Shown: positions 44,302 to 53,898, counted from the stretch's first letter. The stretch is 64,000 nucleotides of DNA from Clostridium estertheticum (GCF_011065935.2 NZ_JAAMNH020000001.1:3121001-3185000); one strand, 5' to 3'. Notes: generated from the sequence alone by a model not told the origin. Program-made: numbers and translations.

Positions 44302-46680
44302 TTATTCCACGCCTCTTTTATAGTGGCCTCTAGTATAATTTTTAAAATCTGTGTTCCAAGTCCTTTCAATATAATTGCGAAGAACCTCAAGCGTTTCCTC
44401 ATAATTCTCATGTATAAAATCTAATCTAAAACAGGAAATTTTGTTTTTCATGATTTCTGTCATGTTAGAAATCAAATTTACTGGCACATTATTATAAATA
44501 TAGCTTCTACAATATTTGTCAGTATTAATCCTAAATTCTTCACCCATTCTGTCTTTAAGCGTATAAGTTCCACTAGTACATTTCAGGGCGCAAGTTTTGT
44601 TATCGCTTTTGTTACCAAAAACACTTCCTATAGCACAGTATTCACTAACCATAAGTTCATATTTCCCGTAAACCATAATTTGCAGTGGTAATGAACTTTT
44701 AGCTGCTATTTCTTTAATTTCCTTTTGATTAAGCTCTGCACTAATGCAAGTTCCCGTAAGGAAATACTTGTAAAAATCTCCTGCATAACTATTAAAAACA
44801 TTTAATTTATAATCTCCAATGATACTTACCTTCTTGTTAAATCTATTAATTATTCCTAAATTAGCTGTAATAATACCTTTTAATTTGGTTAAATTATTTT
44901 CAATAAAGTCGCAAACACTTTCGAATTCTCCCTTGATAATATTAGGTACCTTTAGATAAATATTTACATCATACTTATTAAAGTTGATGTTACACTCCCT
45001 CATAAAAGGGTTTATAGCAATATTATCAAAACCCATTTCTAGTACTGCTCTTAGCTGCTGCTCATTACTTACATATATAAGTGTCTCCGGCATAACATTA
45101 TCTTGCTTATACAGTGCTTCTAAATTATTCGTTTCTACTTGTAAACTCTTCTTTTTATCATAATTAATCTGTTTACTGTTTTTTTCTCTTTTATACTTTC
45201 CTATTATATGCTTTTGAATATTCTCTGTTAATTCTCGCCTAACTAAATTTAATGCAGCCATTGGCAGGAAGCCGTCTTCAAAGCTTTCAAAATTCACATC
45301 ATTTATTTTGAAAGGGGTGTCGCCTGTTTTAGATAGATTCTTAATAATACGTTCTCTATCTAATGGTTTATTTACAGCCGCTTGAACTAGCTCTCCCAAG
45401 ACGTTGAAGTTCTCTCCCATGTAACTAGCACTTATACACAGTGGTTTATTTACACTAAAGTTTATTGAAAGATTTAATTCTATCTTCCTCTTAAACGCAT
45501 CACTATAACTTTTGGAAAGTTCATTCATGAGTTCCACATCAGAAATCTTATATAAAGTGTCTCCAGCTCTAAATTTAGTTGGTTTTAGTAAAACCTTATC
45601 CCCTATAACTGCCTTTGAAGCTTCCATTCCATTCACAATAATCTTTGATATGGCGAACCCGTCTTCACCAAACATTATACCATCTTTTAAAGCTACCTTT
45701 TCTAAAAGAGTTACTGACAAATCAGGGGCAACTTTTCCTATTGGAATTCCAGAATTCTTAGGAACCTTATATGCCATCATATCTTTTCCACTATTACCAT
45801 ATAGATAAGCCTTTGAAAATCCTTCTCTATTAAATAATTGTGTTAAAATTTTAGTATCCTCATCTAACTTTTGTATTTTATTGTTATAAATGTTGTCTAA
45901 TGCCCGTCTATATATATCCACCACGCCTGAAACATATTCTGGTTTTTTCATTCTTCCTTCTATTTTTAATGAAGAAGTACCTGTTGCAACTATATCTTTT
46001 AAGTTATCTAAAGTACAAATGTCTTTAGGGCTTAAAATGTATGCCTTATGCTCCCTGTTAGTGTTTTTATCTATTAGTGTATAAGGCAATCTACAGGGTT
46101 GTGCACATCTACCTCTGTTTCCACTTCTACCACCTATAATACTACTCATAAGGCACTGACCTGAATAACATATACATAGTGCTCCATGAACAAAAACTTC
46201 TGTTTCCACTTTTAGTGTGTTAGATATGTAATCAATTTCTTTTAAACTGAGCTCTCTTGAAAGAACAATTCTTTTAAAGCCCATATTTTTTAAAAATAGT
46301 GCAGCTTCACCATTATGAATTGTCATCTGTGTAGATGCATGGAGCTCAAACTCAGGAAAATTATTTCTTATTAAGTATATTAATCCTGTATCTTGAAGTA
46401 ATAAAGCATCTACTCCTACGCTATATAAAAATCCTACATACTCCATAATTTCTTTTAATTCATTATCCTTTACTAAGGTGTTTAATGTAACATATACGCG
46501 AACTCCATATATGTGGCAATAATCTACCGCGCGAGCAATATTCTCATCATCAAAATTAAAAGCATAAGCTCTTGCTGAGAATTTGCTTCCTCCTATATAA
46601 ACTGCATCTGCGCCCATTTGCACTGCTGCAATAACGCTTTCCATACTTCCGGCAGGGGCTAGTAATTCTATTTTATCCAT
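44302..46680 (-). CDS. U32 family peptidase with DUF3656
   Basis: About 792 aa. N-terminal U32 domain: LLAPAGSMESVIAAVQMGADAVYIGG (residues 4-29), ELHASTQMTIHN near 113, VHGALCICYSGQCLMSS near 163 and GNRGRCAQPCRLPY near 188, the Cys-rich set. A middle DUF3656-like part runs from about 380 and a C-terminal extension with further Cys (NKTCALKCTSG near 712). Known members include the 23S rRNA hydroxylation factor RlhA/YdcP and collagenase-like proteins; this larger clostridial form is uncharacterised. The second ATG (46680) has a better distance to TAGGAG than the first. Confidence 0.88.
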   Translation of the reverse strand: MDKIELLAPAGSMESVIAAVQMGADAVYIGGSKFSARAYAFNFDDENIARAVDYCHIYGVRVYVTLNTLVKDNELKEIMEYVGFLYSVGVDALLLQDTGLIYLIRNNFPEFELHASTQMTIHNGEAALFLKNMGFKRIVLSRELSLKEIDYISNTLKVETEVFVHGALCICYSGQCLMSSIIGGRSGNRGRCAQPCRLPYTLIDKNTNREHKAYILSPKDICTLDNLKDIVATGTSSLKIEGRMKKPEYVSGVVDIYRRALDNIYNNKIQKLDEDTKILTQLFNREGFSKAYLYGNSGKDMMAYKVPKNSGIPIGKVAPDLSVTLLEKVALKDGIMFGEDGFAISKIIVNGMEASKAVIGDKVLLKPTKFRAGDTLYKISDVELMNELSKSYSDAFKRKIELNLSINFSVNKPLCISASYMGENFNVLGELVQAAVNKPLDRERIIKNLSKTGDTPFKINDVNFESFEDGFLPMAALNLVRRELTENIQKHIIGKYKREKNSKQINYDKKKSLQVETNNLEALYKQDNVMPETLIYVSNEQQLRAVLEMGFDNIAINPFMRECNINFNKYDVNIYLKVPNIIKGEFESVCDFIENNLTKLKGIITANLGIINRFNKKVSIIGDYKLNVFNSYAGDFYKYFLTGTCISAELNQKEIKEIAAKSSLPLQIMVYGKYELMVSEYCAIGSVFGNKSDNKTCALKCTSGTYTLKDRMGEEFRINTDKYCRSYIYNNVPVNLISNMTEIMKNKISCFRLDFIHENYEETLEVLRNYIERTWNTDFKNYTRGHYKRGVE

Positions 46681-46826
46681 TTGCATCTCTCCTAATTAGT
46701 GTTCTATATTTTATTATACAGTAAATGTTGTAATAAATTAAGAGATTATAATATTTTATCTTAATAATGATCATATTTCATACTAATAGACACAATGAAA
46801 ATAATGGAATATAATAAAAAATAGAC

Positions 46827-46864
46827 TCGCTGACATCCTGATTATTTTTTCGAGGATGATTAGC
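46827..46864 (+). promoter_or_regulatory. Possible leader hairpin of the Tet-like GTPase gene
   Basis: CATCCT (46834-46839) pairs with AGGATG (46853-46858) across a T-rich loop, and an alternative pairing CTCG (46827-46830)/CGAG (46851-46854) would exclude part of it. It lies about 30 bases before the start codon. Ribosomal-protection genes often have attenuating leaders; whether this is one is inference. Confidence 0.3.
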
Positions 46865-46894
46865 TTAAAAAAATTGATTAATGGAGATATAAAT

Positions 46895-48889
46895 ATGACA
46901 GTAAAAAGTAGTATTAGAAATATTGGAATAGTCGCCCATGTTGATGCTGGAAAAACAACTTTAACAGAGCAATTACTTTATCAAAGTGGTTGTAGCAGAA
47001 TTTTAGGCAGCGTAGATAAAGGTACAACCCATACAGATTCTTTAGATATTGAAAAGCAAAGAGGTATATCAGTAAAAGCTACTGAAATTGATCTTACTTA
47101 CAAAGAAACTAATATCCATGTTATAGATACTCCAGGGCATATTGATTTCAGTTCTGAAGTAGAGAGAAGTATAGGTGTTCTAGATGGAGCTATAGTGGTA
47201 TTGTCCTCAGTAGAAGGAGTACAGCCTCAAACAGAAGTGTACTTTAATGCTTTAAAGGAATTAAATATACCTTCAATATTCTTTATAAATAAATTAGATC
47301 GTATGGGAGCCTCACCCTCTAAGACTATTGTGGATATGAAAAAGCTTCTAACAATGGATCTTATACCACTTCAAATAGTCTACGAAAAAAATAATGAGTT
47401 TGTTGTATCCAACATATTTGATATAACAAATTACGAAAAAAATATATCAGAAATAAAAGAGGTTGCTCACAAACAACTACTTGAAGATATAATAGATATG
47501 CTAGGTAATTATAACGAAAGTTTTTTCAAGCAATTTTTCGAGGGTACTTTAACCCTAGGCATGATAAAAGATGAGATATTGGCGCAAGCTATTAAAGGTA
47601 AAATCTACCCTGTGCTTTATGGTACTGCACTAAGAGGGGAAGGAATTAAGGAACTGCTAGACGGCATAATAGATTATCTTCCAGCTCCAGAGAATTTAGA
47701 TGATTCTGAGCTCTCAGCACTAGTATACAAAATTTCCCACAACAAAACCACAGGTAAAATAGCTCATATAAAAATATTTAGTGGAACAATATCTACTAGA
47801 GATGATATTTTTAATGTAACTACAGGCAAAATTGAAAAGATTACTATGATAAAAAAACTGAGTAATCAAAAACAAATTGATGTAAAATCAGCTAGCAGTT
47901 GTGATTTGGTAATGGTGAGTGGGTTAAATTGTAGCACCTACGATATACTTGGAAGCAAAACTTATATTCCCAGTCTCCAAACAATTACAACCCCACTTCT
48001 CACTTTAAGAATTTATTCGAAAATTAAAGAAGACTATATAGCTTTAGTTGATGCTTTAACGTTGCTACAAGAGGAAGATCCCCTTCTTAACCTGCAATGG
48101 ATAAAAGAAAAGAAAGAACTTCATATCCGCATTATGGGTAAAATTCAAATTGAATATATTGAAGCCGTTTTAATGGAAAGATTCAACCTACAGGTTACCT
48201 TTGGTCCACCCTCTGTTATCTACAAAGAAACTCCTATAGCAAGTGGATATGGTGAATCTCGTTATACTATGCCCAAACCCTGCTGGGCTATAGTTGAATT
48301 TTTAATTGAACCACTACCAATGGGAACTGGTCGTATCTATGAATCTAAGGTAAGAACTGAAAAAGTAAAGTTAAAGTATCAACGAGAAATAGAAGATAAT
48401 TTAGATCAAATTTTAAGTCAAGGTATATATGGTTGGCCAGTGACCGATTTAAAAATAACCTTTACTTACGGTGAAGACCATGTTATGCATTCACGTTCAG
48501 GAGACTTTGCAACATCAGCCGCCATGGGCATCATGAGAGGTCTAAATGAAATAGGCACTACACTCCTTGAACCAATAATTAAGTTTAGAATTACTGTACC
48601 TGAGGATGTAGGTGGAAGAGTTTTAAATGATATTATAAAAATGCGTGGGAGCTTTGAAACTCCATTTATACATAACGGCACTTTCACAATAGAAGGAAAA
48701 ATGCCTGTATCCACCTCACTTGAATATCCAGGAGAATTAGGAAGAATTTCCTCAGGGAAAGCAGTAATGACAACTAGATTTTTGAGTTATGAGCCTTGCT
48801 CCTTAGAAATAGGGTCCATAAGAGAAAGAATTGGTGTTAATCCTTTAGATAGAGCTAAATATATACTTTATGTGAGAAATGCATTATAA
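46895..48889 (+). CDS. Tet(M)/Tet(P)-like ribosomal protection translational GTPase
   Basis: 664-aa EF-G-like GTPase. Seen: AHVDAGKTTLTEQLLYQSG near residue 14 (G1), GSVDKGTTHTDSLDIEKQRGIS near 38 (G2), DTPGHIDFSSEVERS near 83 (G3), NKLDRMG near 138 (G4), then domains II, IV and V, closing EIGSIRERIGVNPLDRAKYIL. The G domain and GSVDKGTT block are like the Tet ribosomal-protection group rather than EF-G. At the domain IV tip, where Tet(M) has YYSPVS, this protein has HVMHSRS, so the Pro-Val that sit in the drug site are missing. Role could be drug protection or another ribosome rescue. TGGAGATAT sets the ATG at 46895; an upstream ATG at 46856 has no such site. Confidence 0.82.
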   Translation: MTVKSSIRNIGIVAHVDAGKTTLTEQLLYQSGCSRILGSVDKGTTHTDSLDIEKQRGISVKATEIDLTYKETNIHVIDTPGHIDFSSEVERSIGVLDGAIVVLSSVEGVQPQTEVYFNALKELNIPSIFFINKLDRMGASPSKTIVDMKKLLTMDLIPLQIVYEKNNEFVVSNIFDITNYEKNISEIKEVAHKQLLEDIIDMLGNYNESFFKQFFEGTLTLGMIKDEILAQAIKGKIYPVLYGTALRGEGIKELLDGIIDYLPAPENLDDSELSALVYKISHNKTTGKIAHIKIFSGTISTRDDIFNVTTGKIEKITMIKKLSNQKQIDVKSASSCDLVMVSGLNCSTYDILGSKTYIPSLQTITTPLLTLRIYSKIKEDYIALVDALTLLQEEDPLLNLQWIKEKKELHIRIMGKIQIEYIEAVLMERFNLQVTFGPPSVIYKETPIASGYGESRYTMPKPCWAIVEFLIEPLPMGTGRIYESKVRTEKVKLKYQREIEDNLDQILSQGIYGWPVTDLKITFTYGEDHVMHSRSGDFATSAAMGIMRGLNEIGTTLLEPIIKFRITVPEDVGGRVLNDIIKMRGSFETPFIHNGTFTIEGKMPVSTSLEYPGELGRISSGKAVMTTRFLSYEPCSLEIGSIRERIGVNPLDRAKYILYVRNAL

Positions 48890-48890
48890 A

Positions 48891-48924
48891 AAAGAATCAT
48901 CCAAAAATATTTGGATGATTCTTT
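48891..48924 (+). terminator. Terminator of the Tet-like GTPase gene
   Basis: AAAGAATCATCCAAA (48891-48905) and TTTGGATGATTCTTT (48910-48924): 15 perfect pairs, four-base loop. Confidence 0.8.
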
Positions 48925-48996
48925 AAATGCTTTCTAAACAATAAAATCTCATTCTTTCTTTTTAAAATAGAAACTAACCAATTTTAATTTTAATAA

Positions 48997-49785
48997 TTAT
49001 TTCGATATTTCAATTTGTACTTTATCATTAAACAATGATTTAGTTTTCATTATAAATATAAAGCTAATAATAGCGAATAAAAATACTAGGCCTTCTATAA
49101 AATATATATTAGTAATAATCTTCATTTGATATAGTGCTGGTGCAGAATCTACTAAAGCGTGAAGTAATATGGCAACTAGCAGATATATGTTTTTCCTTTC
49201 CCTTATAGCATACAAGACTATAAAAGTAAGTGCTATCTGAATTGTAAAAGCGAATACCCTTTCAAATACGCCCATGGAGGTGGCAAGTAACGTCACATTT
49301 ACTAGTGAATTTTTTACAGTTTCAATTTCAGCTGTATTTTGGTTTTTAAGTAAATTGTTAATTGTGCCTGAATTTATTGCAAGGGACATTATTAAAGCAT
49401 TTAGGTATGACAAAGCCCCTATTAAGATAGTTTCTATTCCAGCATGACCGAGTCCATAACCTAACCCATCTTTCCATTGCCTATTGTTTTTAAGGAAAAA
49501 TTTGAACATCACAAATCTACCCACTTCTTCAAATATACCGGCAGCTAGCGCGCCATAAATAGCAAAAGTAATTGTGTTCACCTTAATTATTTTTGTAGAT
49601 ATCACCATGCTATGAAGTAGACTTTCTAGTACCATAACAAAGAGAAAAAACCCTAAACCTCCAATAGCAACTGTTTTAATTGAAAAGTGTTCTTTGTTTT
49701 TAAAATATATTACTGAAACTATCGGGAATAGAGTACAAAAAACTATGGCAACTATTATAAAAATAATTATACTTTGACTAACCAT
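48997..49785 (-). CDS. YhfC family intramembrane glutamic protease
   Basis: Polytopic membrane protein of the YhfC/PrsW-like (glutamic-type) protease group, 262 aa with seven or eight hydrophobic helices. Seen: GIFEEVGRFVMFKF near residue 95, the Glu-Glu-x-x-Arg that forms the presumed active site; GHAGIETILIGALSYLNAL near 110-130; and a C-terminal HALVDSAPALYQ near 210 with the second conserved His/Asp. Cleaves unknown membrane substrates. Single gene with AAACC-GGGGTTTC style purine-rich start region; no operon partner. Confidence 0.78.
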   Translation of the reverse strand: MVSQSIIIFIIVAIVFCTLFPIVSVIYFKNKEHFSIKTVAIGGLGFFLFVMVLESLLHSMVISTKIIKVNTITFAIYGALAAGIFEEVGRFVMFKFFLKNNRQWKDGLGYGLGHAGIETILIGALSYLNALIMSLAINSGTINNLLKNQNTAEIETVKNSLVNVTLLATSMGVFERVFAFTIQIALTFIVLYAIRERKNIYLLVAILLHALVDSAPALYQMKIITNIYFIEGLVFLFAIISFIFIMKTKSLFNDKVQIEISK

Positions 49786-49886
49786 ATGAAACCCCTCCGT
49801 ATTAGATATATATTTAATTATACTAACTATAGCTTAATTTTATTATTAAAAATATAAATTCTTAACTAATTTTAGTGGAAGATGCG

Positions 49887-50184
49887 TTAAGAACACTCAT
49901 CTACCCCAGTTGATTTCATGAAAAAGTTTAGTGGAACAATATGTTTGAAGTCTTTTAGAAATTTTAAACAGTCACAAGTGGTTTTTATATCAGTAATGCT
50001 CCCACCTGCATTTTTTAACACATCTTCAATAGTAAATACAAAAGTGTTATTAATAAGGTGTGTTAATACCAAAAGTGAATATTTCGCCTACTTCATCTTC
50101 ATTTACTCCAGCTGTAATTGTAGAAACCAAAGTTGTAGGTATTTTATATTTTGATAAATTTGCTAAAGCTTTTTTCTTAAGAGG
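49887..50184 (-). pseudogene. Decayed radical-SAM gene fragment
   Basis: Two pieces in different frames on the minus strand. Piece one reads KKALANLSKYKIPTTLVSTI, then TAGVNEDEVGEIFTFGINTPY and two stops, which resembles the mid-part of the radical-SAM family related to tetraether/methylpterin enzymes (KAL-x-N-L, PTTLV-x-T, GVN-x-DE-x-G). Piece two, in another frame, reads LINNTFVFTIEDVLKNAGGS and on to MKSTGVDECS with a stop at 49887, which could be the next segment after a deletion. The 5' part with the CxxxCxxC cluster is absent. Not expressed in any usable form. Confidence 0.5.
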
Positions 50185-50498
50185 TAATAGGTTTTAATAT
50201 TCAATTTGTTTTAATTATACACAAGATTAATTTATATATCAAATATTCAACATAATTACATATTATTTGATTTCCTGAGTGTCTACTCCTTAAATATTTA
50301 GATGTATGCGCGTGAATAATTATTCATTTATTCAAGTTTATGGATTTGTTGATAAATTTAGTATATAATTATTATTGGAAATATTTTAGAAATTCAGAAG
50401 TTATTAATGTACTCTTTTTGAGGAAATATATTTCTAAAATGTGTAAGGTAATTAATAATAGATTAGTACAATAAAAGGAATATTGGAGGGATAATTTA
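50185..50498. other. AT-rich intergenic region without a gene
   Basis: About 314 bases before tldD with no reading frame, hairpin or RNA gene that I can support. A TATAAT-like AGTATATAATTATT near 50360-50373 may be the tldD promoter, but no fitting -35 is visible. Confidence 0.3.
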
Positions 50499-51929
50499 AT
50501 GAAAGTTTCAATGTCGAGTTTTTTAATAAGTCAGAAGCCTATTTTTAAAAAAATAGTAGGCATTCTTTCTGAAAACTATAAGTATGTATCAATTTTAGGC
50601 ACAGATACTAAAGGTAAAATATATAACGTACAAAAAACTGGTATAGATTTAAGCGATTCATTTTGGTGTGAACGTGGTTTTGTTATAAGAGTTCATAACG
50701 GTGTAAACTATTCTGAGTTTTCTTTTAACGAAATCAGTGAGGATAATTTAAATGCCATTGTGGATGAAATACAGATAGAGATGACCAAAACTCTTGAAAT
50801 TCTTAAAAAGGCCTCAATAGCTGTAAATGCATATGATTTAATGGAAGAAACACTAATAAAGGAGCAGTTTTTAGGAGAAGTCATTACTCTTCCCTCTAAT
50901 TTAACATCAAAAGAGAAAATAGAGAAAATGTGTTTTATTAAAGATTCTGCTTTAAGTTATTCAGATTTACTTGTAGATTTTAGAGTAGCGTATCATGAAG
51001 TTCATGTGTCAAAAATTTTTATTTCTAACAATAAAGAACTAGAACAATCTTATATATGGAGTGAAGGATATTTGGTAAGCATAGTCCGTAGAGATGAGAA
51101 TACTAAATATGCCCATGCCTCTTTCTCTGGTTTAAAGGCAGTGGAATTAATTGATGAAATGGAAAATGCCATAGAAAAAGTGGTAGATACTAGTATAAAA
51201 CTTTTAGATGCGAGGAGCGTAATACCAGGTGAATATGAAGTAATATGTTCTCCTGAAATATCAGGATTAATTGCCCATGAAGCTTTTGGTCATGGAGTAG
51301 AAATGGACATGTTCGTTAAAAAGAGAGCAAAAGCTTTGGAATATCTAGGGAAGTCTGTGGCATCAGAATTAGTTACAATGCATGACGGTGCTGCAGCCGC
51401 CAGTAATATGTCCTCTTATTTGTTTGATGATGAAGGGGTACTCGGAACAGATACAGTTGTTATAGAAAAAGGAATACTTAAAACAGGAATTTCAGATATA
51501 CTATCAGCTCTTAAACTAGGTACTAAACCTACTGGCAATGGCAAAAGAGAATCTTTTGAAAGAAAAGCTTATGCAAGAATGACTAATACCTTCTTTACTG
51601 CTGGAAATGATACTTTAGAAGATATGATAGCTTCTATCAAATATGGGTACATTTTAGACGGCACCATGAGTGGCATGGAAGACCCTAAAAATTGGGGAAT
51701 TCAATGTATGATACTTAAGGGTAGTGAAATTAAAGATGGAAGATTAACTGGTGAAGTAGTTTCCCCTGTAATTATGACAGGATATGTGCCAGATGTTTTA
51801 AAATCCGTATCTATGCTATCAGAAACCGTGGAACTTTCTGGTTCTGGTGCTTGTGGCAAAGGGTATAAAGAATTTGTTAAAGTTTCTGATGGTGGCCCAT
51901 ATATCAAAGCAAAAGTGAGGTTAGGATAA
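50499..51929 (+). CDS. tldD: TldD-like metalloprotease subunit
   Basis: TldD/PmbA family, 476 aa. The zinc site of TldD, H-E-x3-H, is seen as IAHEAFGHGVEMDM near residue 257-270, so this is the catalytic subunit. The C-terminal GDGTMSGMEDPKNWGIQ-like block and TGYVPDVLKSVSMLSE near 430 match the family. TldD/E heterodimers degrade unfolded peptides and mature some bacteriocins in the cytoplasm. ATG behind ATTGGAGGGATAATTT. Ends in ATGA overlap with tldE. No RiPP precursor is visible nearby. Confidence 0.88.
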   Translation: MKVSMSSFLISQKPIFKKIVGILSENYKYVSILGTDTKGKIYNVQKTGIDLSDSFWCERGFVIRVHNGVNYSEFSFNEISEDNLNAIVDEIQIEMTKTLEILKKASIAVNAYDLMEETLIKEQFLGEVITLPSNLTSKEKIEKMCFIKDSALSYSDLLVDFRVAYHEVHVSKIFISNNKELEQSYIWSEGYLVSIVRRDENTKYAHASFSGLKAVELIDEMENAIEKVVDTSIKLLDARSVIPGEYEVICSPEISGLIAHEAFGHGVEMDMFVKKRAKALEYLGKSVASELVTMHDGAAAASNMSSYLFDDEGVLGTDTVVIEKGILKTGISDILSALKLGTKPTGNGKRESFERKAYARMTNTFFTAGNDTLEDMIASIKYGYILDGTMSGMEDPKNWGIQCMILKGSEIKDGRLTGEVVSPVIMTGYVPDVLKSVSMLSETVELSGSGACGKGYKEFVKVSDGGPYIKAKVRLG

Positions 51930-53263
51930 TGATAGAAAGAATAAAAAATCTTATTGCTGAATCTGTAAAATCAGATAGTTTAGAGATGAATAGTTTTAGT
52001 ATGGATGGTTTTAAAATTATAGAAAATAAAATAACTGCTAGTGAGCTCTTCTTTGTAAAAAAAGGCTTAGATATGTATAGAGCTAAAAATGTGCATAATT
52101 TTAATATAACAGTTTATAAAAACTTTGAACAAGATCATGTAGCATATACAGGATCCTCTTCCGCTATAATTCATCCTACTATGAGTGATGAAGAAATCCT
52201 TCAGGTTATTGAAGAAGTTTCCTTTGCAGCAAGCTTCATAAAGAATAAATATTATCCTTTACTAGAGCCCTCCCATAAGACTCAGCGGTCAATAATAAGT
52301 AACTTTTCCGAGAAACCACTGAGCGAATGGCTTCCTACATTAACTGATGCAATCTACAATTCTGATAATTATGATAAAGGCGGTATAAATTCCTCTGAAA
52401 TCTTCCTTAATAAAGTTTATACACGTATTGTAAGCTCTACAGGCATAGATGTATCTTTCACAACATATAAAGGAGAACTGGAGTTTATAACCAATTGGAA
52501 GGAAGATACTGAAGAAATTGAACTTTATAAGCACATAGATTTTTCAGAGTTGAATTATGATTTGATAGATGAAAAAGTAAAAGAGATGCTTATTGTTAGC
52601 AAAGAAAAAGCTATTGCATCCCCTACCCCAGCACTTGGAAAATATACTATATTACTTAATGGAACGCCAGTCATTGAATTATTAAACTATTACGTGTCAC
52701 AAGCATCTGCTAAAACTGTGTACAATGGAATGTCTACTGCAAAGCTTGGTGAAAATATTCAAGGTGAGGATGTACAGGGCGATTTGATAACTCTTATTTT
52801 AGATCCTTTTATGAAAAACTCAACCAAATCTTCTCCATATGATTCTAATGGTTTTCCTGTGAATTCTGTCAAGATATTTAATAGTGGTGTTTTAAATAGT
52901 TATCATGGTGACTTGCGTCATTGCCATTATTTAAATGTAGAGCCCACAGGCAATATATCAAACTTTGTTATAGAAGGGGGAACTCATTCAATAGCTGATT
53001 TTAAAGCGGAGCCATACCTAGAAATCATAGCCTTTTCTGACTTCCAAATGGATACTTTAACAGGAGATTTCGCTGGAGAAATTAGGCTAGGTTGGTTTTT
53101 TGATGGTACCAATACTATTCCGGTTACGGGTGGGTCCGTCTCAGGTAATATTAAAAAATTGCAAAAACAAATGTATTTATCAAAAGAGCTACAAAAAGAT
53201 AATAATTTTATAGGACCTAAAATTGTTAAACTATTAAATGTAAGCGTAGCTGGAATAGAATAA
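51929..53263 (+). CDS. tldE: TldE/PmbA-like protease subunit
   Basis: Partner of tldD, 444 aa, same fold but without HEAFGH, so non-catalytic. Seen: family blocks YTGSSSAIIHPTMSDEEILQVI near residue 70, AKTVYNGMSTAKLGENIQGE near 265 and TGNISNFVIEGGTHSI near 350. The ATG overlaps the tldD stop (TAATG arrangement), indicating coupled synthesis of the two subunits in equal amounts. The pair forms a cavity in which peptides are cut. Confidence 0.87.
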   Translation: MIERIKNLIAESVKSDSLEMNSFSMDGFKIIENKITASELFFVKKGLDMYRAKNVHNFNITVYKNFEQDHVAYTGSSSAIIHPTMSDEEILQVIEEVSFAASFIKNKYYPLLEPSHKTQRSIISNFSEKPLSEWLPTLTDAIYNSDNYDKGGINSSEIFLNKVYTRIVSSTGIDVSFTTYKGELEFITNWKEDTEEIELYKHIDFSELNYDLIDEKVKEMLIVSKEKAIASPTPALGKYTILLNGTPVIELLNYYVSQASAKTVYNGMSTAKLGENIQGEDVQGDLITLILDPFMKNSTKSSPYDSNGFPVNSVKIFNSGVLNSYHGDLRHCHYLNVEPTGNISNFVIEGGTHSIADFKAEPYLEIIAFSDFQMDTLTGDFAGEIRLGWFFDGTNTIPVTGGSVSGNIKKLQKQMYLSKELQKDNNFIGPKIVKLLNVSVAGIE

Positions 53264-53335
53264 TTCTTTGTTTTTGTGAACATTCAAAGTAGCTTTATCA
53301 TAGTATTTAATAATAGTAATTTTATGGAGCGTAAT

Positions 53336-53866
53336 ATGGACTCTTTTAGAGCCAACCAATATTCTAGAATAAATGCTGTTAATTATGCAATAACCTACGC
53401 ATTACATCCAAACCCCAGCTTTAGGTACTTCCCTCTTATTAATAATGATACAAGCGGGGATTGCGCAAACTTTATATCTCAGTGCCTACTAGCAGGTGGT
53501 GCACCTATGACTTTTAATGGCTCGCATCCATGGTGGTACAAAAAGAATAATATCCTTAGTACAAAGGATGATACTTGGTCAGTGACCTGGACTGTGGCAC
53601 ATTCCCTTTATTGGACTTTAAAAGTCAATCAACAATCTGAAGCGACCGGAATTAAAGGCCTTGAAATAAATGATACTAGCCTGCTTGAATTAGGTGATCT
53701 AATATTTTTCGAAGGTAATGATGGAAATATATTTCACTCTACTATTATTACAGCTTTTAGAGATTCACAGCCTTTAGTCTCTCATCATTCTTTTGAGGCT
53801 TTAAATATATATTATAAAAATTCTTGGCCGGCTAAGCGCGTGCATTACCTAAAGATAAGTTTATAG
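53336..53866 (+). CDS. Putative amidase-domain protein
   Basis: Matches the putative amidase domain family (PF12671): RINAVNYAITYALHPNPSFRYF at about residues 10-31, then the block GDCANFISQCLLAGGAPM near 43-60 with the presumed catalytic Cys, and IFHSTIITAF near 148 with His, completing a Cys-His pair. About 176 aa, no signal peptide in this reading. Upstream in-frame starts at 53276 (GTG) and 53324 (ATG) exist; GGAG at 53326-53329 suits 53336. It follows tldE by 72 bases, before a strong terminator, so is probably co-transcribed. Substrate unknown. Confidence 0.72.
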   Translation: MDSFRANQYSRINAVNYAITYALHPNPSFRYFPLINNDTSGDCANFISQCLLAGGAPMTFNGSHPWWYKKNNILSTKDDTWSVTWTVAHSLYWTLKVNQQSEATGIKGLEINDTSLLELGDLIFFEGNDGNIFHSTIITAFRDSQPLVSHHSFEALNIYYKNSWPAKRVHYLKISL

Positions 53867-53888
53867 AAATTATAATTTCTATAAACTT
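53857..53888. repeat. 32-bp perfect palindrome at the end of the amidase gene
   Basis: AAGTTTATAGAAATTA (53857-53872) is followed by its exact inverse TAATTTCTATAAACTT (53873-53888) with no loop; it includes the stop codon. It could form a hairpin or be a dimeric-protein site. Confidence 0.7.
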
Positions 53889-53898
53889 AGGCATATGT

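Noticed and set aside
49918..50154. A 78-codon plus-strand frame
   Set aside because: Antisense to the radical-SAM remnant; no ribosome site or recognisable protein.
50499..53263. A RiPP/bacteriocin cluster around tldDE
   Set aside because: No precursor peptide, intact radical-SAM, YcaO or export gene could be found beside it; the radical-SAM trace is a dead fragment.
53857..53888. A recombination or attachment site
   Set aside because: A perfect palindrome alone, with no integrase, no second copy and no boundary of gene content, is not enough.
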